In this document: positions 30,724-41,299 of the stretch, piece by piece
Layout of the letters: each line of letters starts with the position of its first letter
Position numbering within the stretch: position 1 is the first letter of the stretch
Source of the DNA: Dugong dugon
Taxonomy: Eukaryota > Chordata > Mammalia > Sirenia > Dugongidae
NCBI GenBank assembly: GCA_030035585.1
Contig: CM057469.1
Coordinates: 63,381,501 to 63,445,500 of the forward strand
Direction of reading: 5' to 3'
DNA length: 64,000 bases
Position numbers and translations under genes: made by a program
The notes under the pieces: model-generated
Told to the model about the DNA's origin: nothing
The model's database searches: none
Seen by the model: the letters and a program-made list of their open reading frames with translations, nothing else

Positions 30724-33190
30724 CACACCCTTCTTTCAGAATGATATGATCGTTTACCTTATTTTCAAAATAAATTATAACTCCAAGTTAATATATTATT
30801 TATAATGCCCTCCAGGAAGATTTCCATTTTATCTGTTTTCATACACAGCAAAAAAAAAAAAAAAAGTTCAGAAATGTGCATGATAGTCTCAGAAAGGTTT
30901 ATGAGTATGATGTAAGTAGCAATATAATCACCACAACTAAATTTCTTCTTAACTGTATTGCAAAATGGATGCTGTTTTTATCTAATGTCACTCCCCACTT
31001 CCAACGTTTCTTTGTGAATATTAATATAGTAATCCTTGCCTTACGATGCATCACATCAATCCCCTTGGATTATTATTATCGCTTCTTTGCACTACATTTT
31101 ATCTTGTGCTGAAAAGATACAAAGCAGGCAAGAAGAAAGGTCCAGATATTAGTCATATGTAGAAGGTCCCTGGTGTGCATTTCTGTGTACTTTTCCTCAC
31201 TCATTAGAATTGTCAGGAATGATTTTTTTCCTTTGGAACTTCATATTTACACCTTGCATGATCTTATAAATTAATCTGAAGAGTAACTGGATACCTTTTA
31301 CGGTTATTTGAAAATAAAATTTGGTACAAAGAAGATGCTCCAATCTGTTGCCTCATATTATGTATGAATATATTAGTTTTTTTCTGGGCTTCCCCACGGA
31401 GCCAGAAAATATTAACCTTAAAGGATATTTAAATTGTTATTTATGACAAATACATGAAGATGAAGAAACTCAAAGGTGAGCTTGCCTTTACTTAATCATT
31501 CTCATTCTCCTTTTTTTTTTTCCTTTTCCAAAGCAGCAAAAAAATCATGACGGGCTATTAGCTGTAACTTTGACATTCAAGGGTTTTGACAGTTTGCATC
31601 ACATAAAGTTATATTTATTATTCAGTAAACTTAAATTCTAGAATAAATGCTCTTTATGAAATGGGAGTTTTGAAACGTACAAAGGTTATTTCAGGATTTC
31701 AAGCAGCTATGAACAAATAAAGAGAGGGTTTTCAGAAGAAAAATACAGTGGGAAATAATTTTTTAAATAATATTTGTAGTATTTTACCTGATGTGACCTA
31801 GATGCTCTATAGGAATTTAAAAAATTTTCAACAATGGTATTTTTCTGTAATGTAAATTGAGACAGCTTATTTTATAAGTACAGTTATATTATTATATTTA
31901 TATTAGATTATGCACAATAATTACATCATTATATGTTATAAGATAATAATTATATTATTATTTGATTGTAGAGCTAAGGTCTCTGACACAGACGTTTTAA
32001 TGACAAAGAGATGTTTATATCTCAAAGAGTTCTAATATAGTTCTCTAGTTTTTTTTAAATTCAGCATCGTGAAACGTGTGTTTGCATCTATGTGTGCGTG
32101 TTATTTTGAATGTATAAAATACATTGTTAAGAAGGAAGGATCATCTCTTTTAAACCCAATGTTTAGTTAAAAACAAAACAAGAAATCAAAATAATGACAA
32201 TTTTCCTTCAGCTGGAGGTGTCGGAATAGGCCTACTTCTTGTTAGCCTAACACGAAGCTCTGTTCCTGAAAGCTTCCCTGCTAATGCAGTATTAATCCTT
32301 CTAAGTTCTGTGCAGGGTGCTGTCTTCACTGGATTTGGTCATAACTACTTTTTCTGGAATTATGTTTCTGTTTGACTAATGCTTATAATTCAACATAAAC
32401 AACCACAAAAAAAAAAAATACAATTTTTGTTGGGATGACCGGTTTAATTTGCTTTCTCTATTAAAAGGGGCACAGTAGACAGAAAAGTTGCCTTCACAAT
32501 TCAAAGAGGATATTTTGATTTGAATTGGGCATTATCAGTTAAGATAGCTGGACCTCGATGAGTTCACTAGCGGACATTAGGATAAATTTGTCAAACTATT
32601 CATATAAACATACACATAAGTATACACTATGGCATGCTAAATATGCATATTATATATAGATAGAACTAGGACGAAAGGTTTACCAAGAGGCATGTTACCA
32701 TATATACAACGTCAACAGCCTGAATACCTAATTATTAAGTGTTAGCTTATGAAGAGCTTGGAATCAATTCTGATGTTTATTTTTCTAAAGGACCTTGCAT
32801 TGAAAATATCACCAATGAAAAGATCACCATGAGCTTTGTTTTTATTTTTGCTTTGACTCAGATACGGATAAACTCCCGGAATCACTCTACATGCTGGAAA
32901 GAGTCTTACTAGATTGTCTGATTCAAATCTCCATTCTTTCGCAGGTGACACAGAACCCCCCCCCCCCACCACCCCAAACAGATGTGTATTGTTACTAGTT
33001 CAGAGACAATTTCAGGCCTTCCTCAGAAACATGCGGATATCTATAGTTTCAGCTTAGTCTCTGCAGCTTTACTTTTATTCACCATTGCTGAAATAACCTA
33101 TTGCAGCAATATATCCACCACTAATACCTCTTGTTTATCGCTTCTGTATTGTTCCTGCTGTTTGCATTCTATTTATAAAGATTGCAATTA
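30724..33190. other. AT-rich intergenic region, nothing assigned
   Basis: No gene, recent transposon or RNA gene recognised. Contains an A-run near 30849-30864, AT-microsatellite-like sequence near 31870-31975 and a C-run at about 32958-32968. Short open frames lack recognisable features. Confidence 0.5.
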
Positions 33191-33191
33191 T

Positions 33192-33227
33192 ATTGCTTCT
33201 CAGTCTTTTGGCTAAGATCAAGTGTAG
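33192..33227 (+). pseudogene. Truncated U2 snRNA pseudogene (5' end only)
   Basis: ATTGCTTCTCAGTCTTTTGG continuing CTAAGATCAAGTGTAG matches the first 36 bases of U2 snRNA, with about two mismatches to the recalled sequence. It then stops at AAATATT. The flanks carry near-identical 10-mers, TTGCAATTAT before and TTACAATTAT after, like target duplications. A copy with intact 5' end and truncated 3' end is the pattern of snRNA retropseudogenes made from incomplete cDNA. It is not functional: the Sm site and stem-loops are absent. Confidence 0.7.
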
Positions 33228-33703
33228 AAATATTACAATTATTGTAAAAAAATGACAGTTATTACTTGATAGCATTTTTTGTAGATGTTCACAGCGACTC
33301 TTTAGCTCATCAATTGCTCACCATCATCCCTCTTAAATTCTCCTTCCTCTCACTTCCGTTCCTATTACACCATTGAAACCACATTCTTTAAAGCTACCAG
33401 TGATCTTTGCCTTACCCAAATCAGGGCATTCCCCCTGTCTTTATTCACATTTGCTTTTGTGCCAGATTTTGCAGCGCTCCTCAATTGCTTCTCTTGAAAG
33501 CTTTTTCCCCGATTCACAGGCAATGAATGCGCTGGATGCTTGTCTCTTTCTGTTCGGCTGTTCTACCGGTACATCAAGTCCAGCCCCTGGGATCTCCTCT
33601 CTGCTCAGCTCCACTTGCTTCCCTGGAAGGAGCATTTATTCTTAAAGTTTCACCTTTTAAGTGATGACTCCAAATGTATTTCTTTGGACATGTTCACCTG
33701 TCT

Positions 33704-33928
33704 GTTCTGTTACTGAGGAGACCTGGTGGTACAATGGTTTAAGCGCCCAGCTGCTAACTGAAAGGTTGGTAATTCGGACCTACCAGCTGCTCCGTGGGAG
33801 GAAGATGTGGCAGTCTGCTTCTGTAAAGATTTACAGCCTTGGAAACCCTATGGGATAGTCCCACTCGCTGTTGAGTCGGAAATTGACTCAATGGCAGTGG
33901 ATTTGGTTTGTTTTTTTGGTTCTGTTAC
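33704..33928 (+). mobile_element. AfroSINE copy with target duplication
   Basis: Exact 10-base direct repeats GTTCTGTTAC at 33704-33713 and 33919-33928 flank a full-length sense AfroSINE. The element reads AGGAGACCTGGTGGTACAAT, then CTGCTCCGTGGGAGGAAGAT and CTATGGGATAGTCCC, and ends TCAATGGCAGTGGATTTGGT. This is the AGATGTGGCAGTCTGCTTC tail type. Confidence 0.9.
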
Positions 33929-34209
33929 CACTTGAAGTGCAGCATAAATGAAGTTGAACTCACTTTTTCTCTTCAGAAAACTTTACTCTTTGACTTTATT
34001 TTTATTAATAACATTACTCTTCTCTCAGTCACTCATACTAGGAGTCATCAATTTCTTCATCACCTTCTTTTTTTTCTGTTTAAAAAAGTATCTTGTACCA
34101 TTCTGTTACTAAATCCTATTTTCTTTATTCTCTGTTTTTGATTTACCCTCTTGATCTACCCCTCCCGTTTTTCCCTATGCCTGGTACCACTATGCACCCT
34201 AGAACTAAT

Positions 34210-34421
34210 CAGTAACCAATTGCCATTGAGTCAGTTCTGACTTATGGTGACCCCTTGTGTGCAGAGTAGAAGAGTAGAACCACTCCATAGGGTTTTCAAG
34301 GCTGTGACCTTTCCAAAGTAGATTACCAGGCCTGTCTTCTGAAGCACCTAAGAGTGGGTTTGAACCACAAACCTCTTGGTGAGTAGTCAAGCTCTTAACC
34401 ATTGCGCCACCAGGGCTCCTT
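34210..34421 (-). mobile_element. AfroSINE copy (antisense)
   Basis: Reads TAACCAATTGCCATTGAGTC ... CTCCATAGGGTTTTCAAGGC ... CATTGCGCCACCAGGGCTCC, the reverse complement of an AfroSINE. Confidence 0.88.
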
Positions 34422-35182
34422 GCAGTAGAATACTTAGCACTAATTTTACTTGATAAAAGTAATTTAAAATATTAATTTCATATTAGAACAACGAGGGACA
34501 CACATTAGGTAAAAGTGGTGCTTGAATTGTAAAGATAAAATCTCTGGTTTTAAAGGCAGTTTCGGTCTACTGCCTTTAAAACACCCTAGGATTGTGCCCC
34601 AGGTCTTCAGGAACACTTTAATGAAGAAGTTGAGAAGTAATGGAGTAGACTATCTACAAGGTTCTTTCTGGTTCCAGCCACATGTAATAGGTTGCATGAA
34701 GAAGCAGAATAATCATAGGCATTGGACATATAGGCCTGAGTTCAGATTCTACCTCTTCTACTGAGACTCTAGCCCATGCCCATTTGCTCACATTTCCTAT
34801 GATGTATTTGAGTAACAAAGAACAGCACTTACCACCATCTGTGGGTTTTTTCGTACATCTTATTGCTAGTAATAAGCACCACATAGAAAGTTGCCGCATG
34901 CAATTTGCTGACATCATCATATCTGTAAGTTTATATGTCATGTTCCCAGCCCCGAAAGACAGATAAAGATTGGATTTATAAAGATACCGATAATAAAAAG
35001 CAATAAAAATGAAAACTAAAAAAAAAAAAAAAATGTATTCTAGTTACGTCGGAACTGACTTATGCTGGAGTCATCTGAACGGAACCCCGCCACAAATCGG
35101 AGGACTATCTGTACTGCAATCACATCTTCATGCATGGATCCCCTTACTTCTAATCTCTTTCCACGTACATCCTTCCTGTAGC

Positions 35183-35487
35183 TACAACAAGAAGGGCAGT
35201 GGTGGTTCAGGAGTATAATTCTCACCTTCCATTAAGGTGACCCTGGTTCGATTTCCAGCCAGTATACCTCATGTACTGCCACCACCAGTCTGTCAGTGGA
35301 GACTTGCCTATTGCTATGATGCCAAACAGGTTTCAGCAGAGCTACCAGACTAAGATGGACTAGGGAGAAAGGCCTGGAGATCTATTTCTGAAAATCAGCC
35401 AATGAAAACCCTATAGATCACAAACGTCCAGGGTTTCCATGAGACAGGGACCTACTCCATGGCAGCTAACAACATGTTACAACAAGA
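35183..35487 (+). mobile_element. SINE with tRNA-Gly-like head and RTE-type tail
   Basis: Exact 10-base repeats TACAACAAGA at 35183-35192 and 35478-35487 flank it. The head, 35196-35262, reads GCAGTGGTGGTTCAGGAGTA, then ATTCTC, then GGTTCGATTTCCAGCC. This is close to tRNA-Gly and includes recognisable A-box and B-box promoter elements. The body shares AAAGGCCTGGAGATCT and AAAATCAGCCAATGAAAACC with one AfroSINE tail type, and the 3' end GGCAGCTAACAAC resembles the RTE terminus. It interrupts an L2 relic. The head differs from that of the other SINEs here. Confidence 0.85.
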
Positions 35488-35687
35488 GTAATCTTTCTAA
35501 ACATCATCTTTCAGCTACACATCCTTCCTTAGGAACTTTAATGGATTCCCACTGTATATGTGATTAAATATAAACTTCTCTCTGAGACATTCAAGGCCCT
35601 TCTTAATATGACCCTGCCTTATTTTTCCAGTTATCTTTCACTCCTTCCCAACACTTAACCCTGACTGTCCGTGTCATATTAATTCTC

Positions 35688-35862
35688 ACTGACCCTGGTG
35701 GCATACTGGTTAAGTGCTATGGATGCTACCCAAAAGCTTGGCAGTTCAAATCCACCAGGCGCTCCTTGGAAACTCTACAGGGCAGTTCTACTCTGTCCTG
35801 TAGGGTAGCTATGAGTCAGAATCAACTCGATGGCAATGGGTTTGGTTTGGTTTTTTTGGTCA
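35688..35862 (+). mobile_element. AfroSINE copy, short form
   Basis: Reads CTGACCCTGGTGGCATACTG ... CACCAGGCGCTCCTTGGAAA ... CTATGAGTCAGAATCAACTC. The middle segment (GAGAAAGATGTGGCAGTCTG equivalent) is absent, with the head joined directly to TTGGAAACTCTACAGGGCAG. Confidence 0.85.
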
Positions 35863-36804
35863 TGTTTTTGCACACACAATCATCTCTAATTGTAAAACAG
35901 GTTTTATTGTTTATGTCCCTAAATCTTACATTTTTTTCTTTGTTACTTTTTTACACACAGTTGTCTAATACAGACAATTTTTAGAGGACGTAAAATCATC
36001 CACAATCCCCAAACCATCATATATTATCTACATAAATTTTTTCAAAGTTCTGTTTCAGTCCTTGTATCTTTTTACAAAAATCATAATAATTTTGTTAAAG
36101 CTCTTGTTTGGCACCTGGGACATGCTAAGCACTCAATGAATAGTAGTTGAATTTGAATCTCAAAACTGGCTATCCTTTAAATTATTCTAATTGTGTCCCC
36201 ATGAAAATTGTCTCCATTAACATTGCCATAATGGATGCCTTCCTTCCGGACCATCCCACAACTGTTGCTTGTGTGCCCGACACACTTGACCTGAGTTGTA
36301 GCAGGCTTTTCTTATGTATGTATCACAAGCCTCCCCCAAATATTATAAGTTTCTTGAGAGAAAGGATAGTGTCATATACTTCCATTGTCTTTCTAAAAGT
36401 GCTAGGAAAAGAGTAATTGTTCAATGCGCATTTTTAAAAAATTGAGTTGAGAAGCAAGAACTCTTTCAAAGAGCAGTAAGATGTTTTGACCAGAACACTG
36501 GGAGAAAGAGAAATTTGCATTATGAAGAACTACCACTGGCACTTAACATTTTTATGAGGTAGGCCAGGGGAAAGGCTACAGATCCAGGTCCAGCAGTCCT
36601 TGTTGAACTTATTTTCCTTCTCTTAGACCAGTAAGTGCTTCCTGAGATTAACCTCTTCAGAACAGAAGATCACCAACGATTGTCATTTCACTTTGTACCA
36701 CATAACACATCGTCATTATAGATTTCTGAGATGGAGAGTAATCCAGGGACAAGACCTGAATCCTTGACCGCGAAGTGCGGGATCTCCTTACCCGAAGCCT
36801 TTTG

Positions 36805-37223
36805 GTTACTGTTATGGACTGAATTATGTCCCCTCAAAATATGTGTTGGAATCCTGACCCTGATACCTGTGGATATAATCCTATTTGGTGATAGGATTTT
36901 CTTTATTATGTTAATGAGAGCTTATCAGTGTAATTTGCATCCTAAACCTAATCATTTCTGAGTGATATAAAGAGCAACATAGACACAAAGAAAAGCCAGC
37001 ACAATGGGGGAAGATAGATGCCACATGAAGATCACCAAGGAACCAAGGAATCCTAGAAGAGACATGGATCTTCCCCCAGAGCTGACAGAGAGAGTCTTCC
37101 CAAAGAGCTATTGCCCTGAATTTGGACTTCTAGCCTCCTGAACTGTGAGAAAATAAATTTCTGTTCCTCAAAGCCACTTGCTTGGGGTATTTCTGTTATA
37201 GCATAGGAAACCAAGACGGTTAT
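36805..37223 (+). mobile_element. MaLR-type solo LTR relic
   Basis: Begins TGTTATGGACTGAATTATGT followed by CCCCTCAAAATATGTGTTGG, the start of MLT1/MST-like LTRs. It ends near GTATTTCTGTTATAGCATAG, with AACTGTGAGAAAATAAATTT as the LTR polyadenylation region. Flanking 5-mers are GTTAC (36805-36809) and GTTAT (37219-37223). It is a non-coding solo LTR of an old endogenous retrovirus-like element. Subfamily not assigned. Confidence 0.7.
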
Positions 37224-37484
37224 GTTACTGTAAAGTTCTTTCCATTTTGTTAAGAACACTTAACCACAACTACAATTTTTGAAGGTACCTTAGAAAGGAA
37301 TGAAAAGACTCAAAGGAGTACTAAACAAGTCACTAATGATGATCCACAATCGCTACTACTGAATCATAATGATAAAGATTGTTCCCTTGACTACCTTTAG
37401 TTCTGAGTCTTGGTTTGAGAAAGATTACTTACTGCCCTGACCATACTTTCTTATATATTCACATGGTAAAACCTCACTTTTAGG

Positions 37485-38455
37485 TTGCTGTTGTTGTTAG
37501 GTGCCATTGAATCGGTTCTGCCTCATAGAGACCCTATGTACAACACAACAAGTCACTGCCAGTGCCATCCTCACAATCGTTTCTATGTTTGAGCCCATTG
37601 TAGCAGCCACTGTGTCAATCCCATCTTGTCGAGGGTCTTCCTCTTTTTCGCTCAACCTCTACCTTACGAAGCATGATGTCCTTCTCCAGGGACTGGTCCC
37701 TCCTGATAACATGTCCAAAGTATGTGAGATGAAGTCTCTCCATCGTCACTTCCAAGGAGCACTCTAGCTGTACTTCTTCCAAGACAGATTTGTTCATTCC
37801 TCTGGTAGTTCATGGTATATTCAGTATTCTTCACCAGCACCACAATTCAAAGGTATCAATTATTCTTTGGTCTTCCTTATTCATTGTCCAGCTTTCATAT
37901 GCATATGAGGCAATTGAAAATATTATGGCTTGGGTCAGATGCACCTTAGTCCTCAAAGTGACATCTTTGCTTTTCAGAGGTCTTTTGTGGCAGATTTGCC
38001 CAATGCAATGTGTCGTTTGGTCTCTTGACTGCTACTTCTATGAGCATTGATTGTGGATCCAAGTGAAATGAAAGCCTTGACAATTTCAATATTTTTTCTG
38101 TTTATCATAATATTGTTTATTGGTCTCATTGTGGGGGTTTTTGTTTTCTTCATGTTGAGGTGTAATCCATACTGAGGGCTGTAGTCTTTGATCTTCATCA
38201 GTAACCACTTCAAGTCCTCCTCACTTTCAGCATATTGCAGGTTATTAATGAGTCTTCCTCCAGTCTTGATGCCCTGTTCTTCATATAGTCCAGCTTCTCG
38301 GATTATTTGCTTAGCATACAAATTGAATAAGTATGGTGAAAAGATACAACCCTGATGTACACCATTCCTGACTTGAAACCACACAGAATGCCCTGTTTTG
38401 CACTTTATTGTGCTCATGCAGAACCTGTACACAGACCAAGAGGCAGCCATTTGAC
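37485..38455 (-). mobile_element. RTE LINE fragment (antisense), reverse transcriptase C-terminal part
   Basis: Starts with the antisense RTE terminus TGTTGTTGTTAGGTGCCATT and extends into the reverse-transcriptase region. The antisense frame reads VRNGVHQGCIFSPYLFNLYA, then QYAESEEDLKWLLMKIKDYS. The catalytic YADD box has been removed by a small in-frame deletion (compare the neighbouring copy, where QYADDTSFLAESEEDLK is kept). It is 5'-truncated and inactive. Confidence 0.85.
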
Positions 38456-38461
38456 CAGAAC

Positions 38462-38558
38462 CATAGAGATCACAGCCCAGGAAACCCTATGGGGCAGTTC
38501 TACTCTGTCATGTAGAGTTTCAATGAGTGGGAATCAACTTGATGGCATCTAACAACAA
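38462..38558 (+). mobile_element. AfroSINE 3' fragment
   Basis: CAGGAAACCCTATGGGGCAG, then TTCTACTCTGTCATGTAGAG, ending ACTTGATGGCATCTAACAAC. Only the 3' part is present, between two RTE copies. Confidence 0.75.
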
Positions 38559-38658
38559 TGACATTGTCTTCCAAGGATAGTTGTTGGTTTTGATAGTCTT
38601 CACATTGGAAAGTAGGTGTTAATTTTCTTCACCAAATGTATGTGAAGTTAATAGCCCT

Positions 38659-40455
38659 TTGTTGTTGTTAGATGCCATCAAGTCAGTTCCGACTCATAGC
38701 AATCCTGTGTACAACAGAACGAGACACTGTCCGGTCCTGCGCCACCCTCACAATCATTGCTGTACTTGAGCCCATTGTTGCAGCCACTGTGTCAATCCAT
38801 CTTGTTGAGGGTCTTCCTCTTTTTCGTTGGCCTTCTACTTTACCAAGCATTGTGTCCTTCTCTGAGAACTGATCTCTCCTGATAACATGTCCAAAGTATG
38901 TGAGAAGTAGTCTTGCCACCCTTGCTTCTAAGGAGCATTCTGGTTGTACTTCTTCCAAGATAGATTTGTTCATTCTTTTGGCAGTCCATGGTATATTCAA
39001 CATTCTTCCCCAACATCATAATTCAAAGGCGTCAATTCTTCTTCAGTCTTCCTTATTAATTGTCCAACTTTCGCATGCATACCAGGTGATTAAAAACGCC
39101 ATAGCTTGGGTCAGGTGCATCTTAGTCTTCAAGGTGACATCTTTGCTTTTCAACACTTTAAAGAGGTCTTTTGCAGCACATGTGTGCAATGCAGTATGTC
39201 TTTTTATTTCTTGACTTCTGCTTCCATGGGTGTTGATTGTGGATTCAAGTAAAATGAAATCCTTGACAACTTCAATCTTTTCTCCGTTTATCATGATGTT
39301 TCCTATTGACCCAGTTGTGTGGATCTTTGTTTTCTTTATGTTGAGGTGTAATCCGTACTGAAGGCTGTGGTCTTTGATCTTCATCAGTAAGTACTTCAAG
39401 TCCTCTTCACTTTCAGCAAGAAAGCTTGTGTCATCTGCATATTGCAAATTATTAATGAGTCTTCTTCCAATCCCGATGCCCCATTCTTCTTTATACAGTC
39501 CAGCTTCTTGGATTATTTGCTCAGCATACAGATTGAATAAGTATGGTGAAAGGATACAACCCTGACATACACCTTTCCTAACTTTAAACCACGCAGTATC
39601 CCCTTGTTTTATTCAAATGACTGCCTCTTGATCTATGTACAGGTTTCTCATGAGCACAGTTAAGTGTTCTGGAATTCCCATTCTTCACAATGTTATCCAT
39701 AATTTGTTATGATCCACACAGTCGTATGCCTTTGCATAGTCAATAAAACACAGGTAAATATCTTTCTGGTATTCTCTGCTTTTGGCCAGGATCCATCTGA
39801 CATCAGCAATGATATCCCTGGTTCCATGTCCTCTTCTGAATCCAGCTTGAACTTCTGTTGAGGTACTGCTGCAGCCTCTTTTGAATGATCTTCATCAAAA
39901 TTTTACTTGCGTGTGATATTAATGATATTGTTTGATAGTTTCTGCATTTGATTGGATCACCTTTCTTGAGAATAGGCATAAGTATGGATCTCTTCCAGTT
40001 GGCTGGCCAGGTAGCTGTCTTCCAAATTTCTTGGCATAGATGACTGAGCACTTCCAGTGCTGCATCCGTTTTGTAGAAACATCTCAGTTGGTATTCCATC
40101 AATTCCTGTAGCCTTGTTTTTTGCCAATGCCTTCAGTGTAGCTTGGACTTCTTCCTTCACAACCATCAGTTCCTGATCATACGCTACCTCCTGAAATGGT
40201 TGAATGTCGACCAGTTCTTTTTGGTATAGTGACTCTGTGTATTCCATCCATCTTTTTTTAATGCTTCCTGTGCCGCTTAATATTTCCCTGTAGAATCCTT
40301 CAATACTGCAACTGAAGTTTTTCTTCAGTTCTTTCAGCTTGAGAAATGTGGAGCATGTTCTTCCCTTCTGGTTTTCTAACTCCAGGTCTTTGCACATGTC
40401 ATTACAATACACGTATGCACAGACTTTTGAAATGAATGGTGACCAATAATTTGCC
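38659..40455 (-). mobile_element. RTE LINE (antisense), longest copy with reverse transcriptase relic
   Basis: Antisense from the 3' terminus (TTTGTTGTTGTTAGATGCCA) for about 1.8 kb. The translated minus strand shows a linker (ALAKNKATGIDGIPTEMF), then RT motifs (LPxxW-like TWPANWKRSILMPILKKGDP, CRNYQTISLISHASKILMKI), then the catalytic YADDT (39432-39446) followed by SFLAESEEDLKYLLMKIKDH. Frames are broken several times, so it is inactive. The endonuclease part is missing (5'-truncated). RTE/BovB-type LINEs encode an APE endonuclease plus RT and end in short tandem repeats rather than poly(A), as seen here. Confidence 0.88.
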
Positions 40456-40984
40456 ATTTCTACCTTACTAAAATAAACATGACATTTAGATAAATGCATG
40501 CAGTGAGGATTAATGAACATTGAATTATGAGATTCTGAAGTGATTTTTTTTTTGAGGCAGGTAAATTTTTAAGTATGATCAGGTTTGCAGATGGGAATAT
40601 TTTTGGCCAGTTGCTCTTAAACTCTTCTTTCATGAAACAAAACTTTTGCACAGAACTGGATATATAAAGCAGATAAGAATAAGGCTGCTCTGGTGGAGAG
40701 CGCGTGTGGAAAGTATGAGGTCTGCTCATTCCTGCTTCAGGACACTTCTTACACAGCAGCCCCAAGCCTTGCCATGGAGTCAGGACTTCTGGTGCACACT
40801 TTTGAAACCACACTTTTGGATCTAGTTCTGAGATCCTATTAAAAACTTGATAAAGTGTAGAAGGGAACAGAAGTAATACTCTTGTTGCAGTCAATTAGAT
40901 GAGGCAACGTGAATATAACAGAACAAAGCTTGACCTGGAGTGTTCAAATCACTTCCACAGTGTTGGTCTTAGTTTCATCTTCTG
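40456..40984. other. Intergenic, nothing assigned
   Basis: Non-repetitive as far as I can see. A minus-strand open frame across 40460-40894 shows no recognisable domain and I do not call it a gene. Confidence 0.45.
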
Positions 40985-41094
40985 TAAAAAGAGAGGCAGC
41001 CCTAAATCAGTGTTTCTGAAACTTACCTGATCCTAAGGCTTACCTGGAAGGCCTGCTAAAATGAGAGATTCCAGCCCCACCACCGCCTACTCCA
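40985..41094 (+). repeat. MER5-like DNA transposon fragment
   Basis: TCAGTGTTTCTGAAACTTAC ... CCTGCTAAAATGAGAGATTC followed by CAGCCCCACC resembles the left part of MER5A (non-autonomous hAT). An AfroSINE follows immediately. Confidence 0.55.
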
Positions 41095-41299
41095 TATAAA
41101 ACCAGTTGCTGTTGAGTTGATTATGATTTATGGCAACCACGTGTGTCAGAGTAGAACCATGCTCCATAGGGTTTTCAATGGCTGATTTTGCAGAAGTAGA
41201 CTGCCAGGCCTTTCTTCCAAGGGCCTCTGGGTGGACTGTAACCTTCAACCTTTCGGTCATCAGCTGAACGTGTTAACCATCTGCAGCACCCAGGGAAGC
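41095..41299 (-). mobile_element. AfroSINE copy (antisense)
   Basis: Reads AAACCAGTTGCTGTTGAGTT ... GCTCCATAGGGTTTTCAATG, then GCTGATTTTGCAGAAGTAGA and CAGCACCCAGGGAAGCC. The tail type with the AAAATCAGCCATTGAAAACC segment. Confidence 0.88.

Larger units (their letters stand above)
33290..36150 (+). repeat. L2 LINE relic, interrupted by SINEs
   Basis: Scattered blocks resemble the L2 3' region: ACCAGTGATCTTTGCCTTAC with CAAATCAGGGCATTC (33398-33429), AGAGTAATCTTTCTAAACATC (about 35485-35506), CATTCAAGGCCCTTC (about 35588-35603) and a terminal GACATGCTAAGCACTCAATG (about 36119-36138). SINEs at 33714, 34210, 35193 and 35688 lie within it. An ancient mammalian element, non-coding now. Limits approximate. 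Confidence 0.5.

Noticed and set aside
35196-35262. Functional tRNA-Gly gene
   Set aside because: The acceptor and anticodon stems are degraded, and the segment is the head of a SINE flanked by target duplications.
37485-40455. Intact host gene encoding a reverse transcriptase
   Set aside because: Frames are broken repeatedly and the sequence is the RTE LINE family present in several other copies here.
40460-40894. Minus-strand 144-codon open frame
   Set aside because: No recognised motif, repeat or splice structure. Length is within chance expectation for this window.
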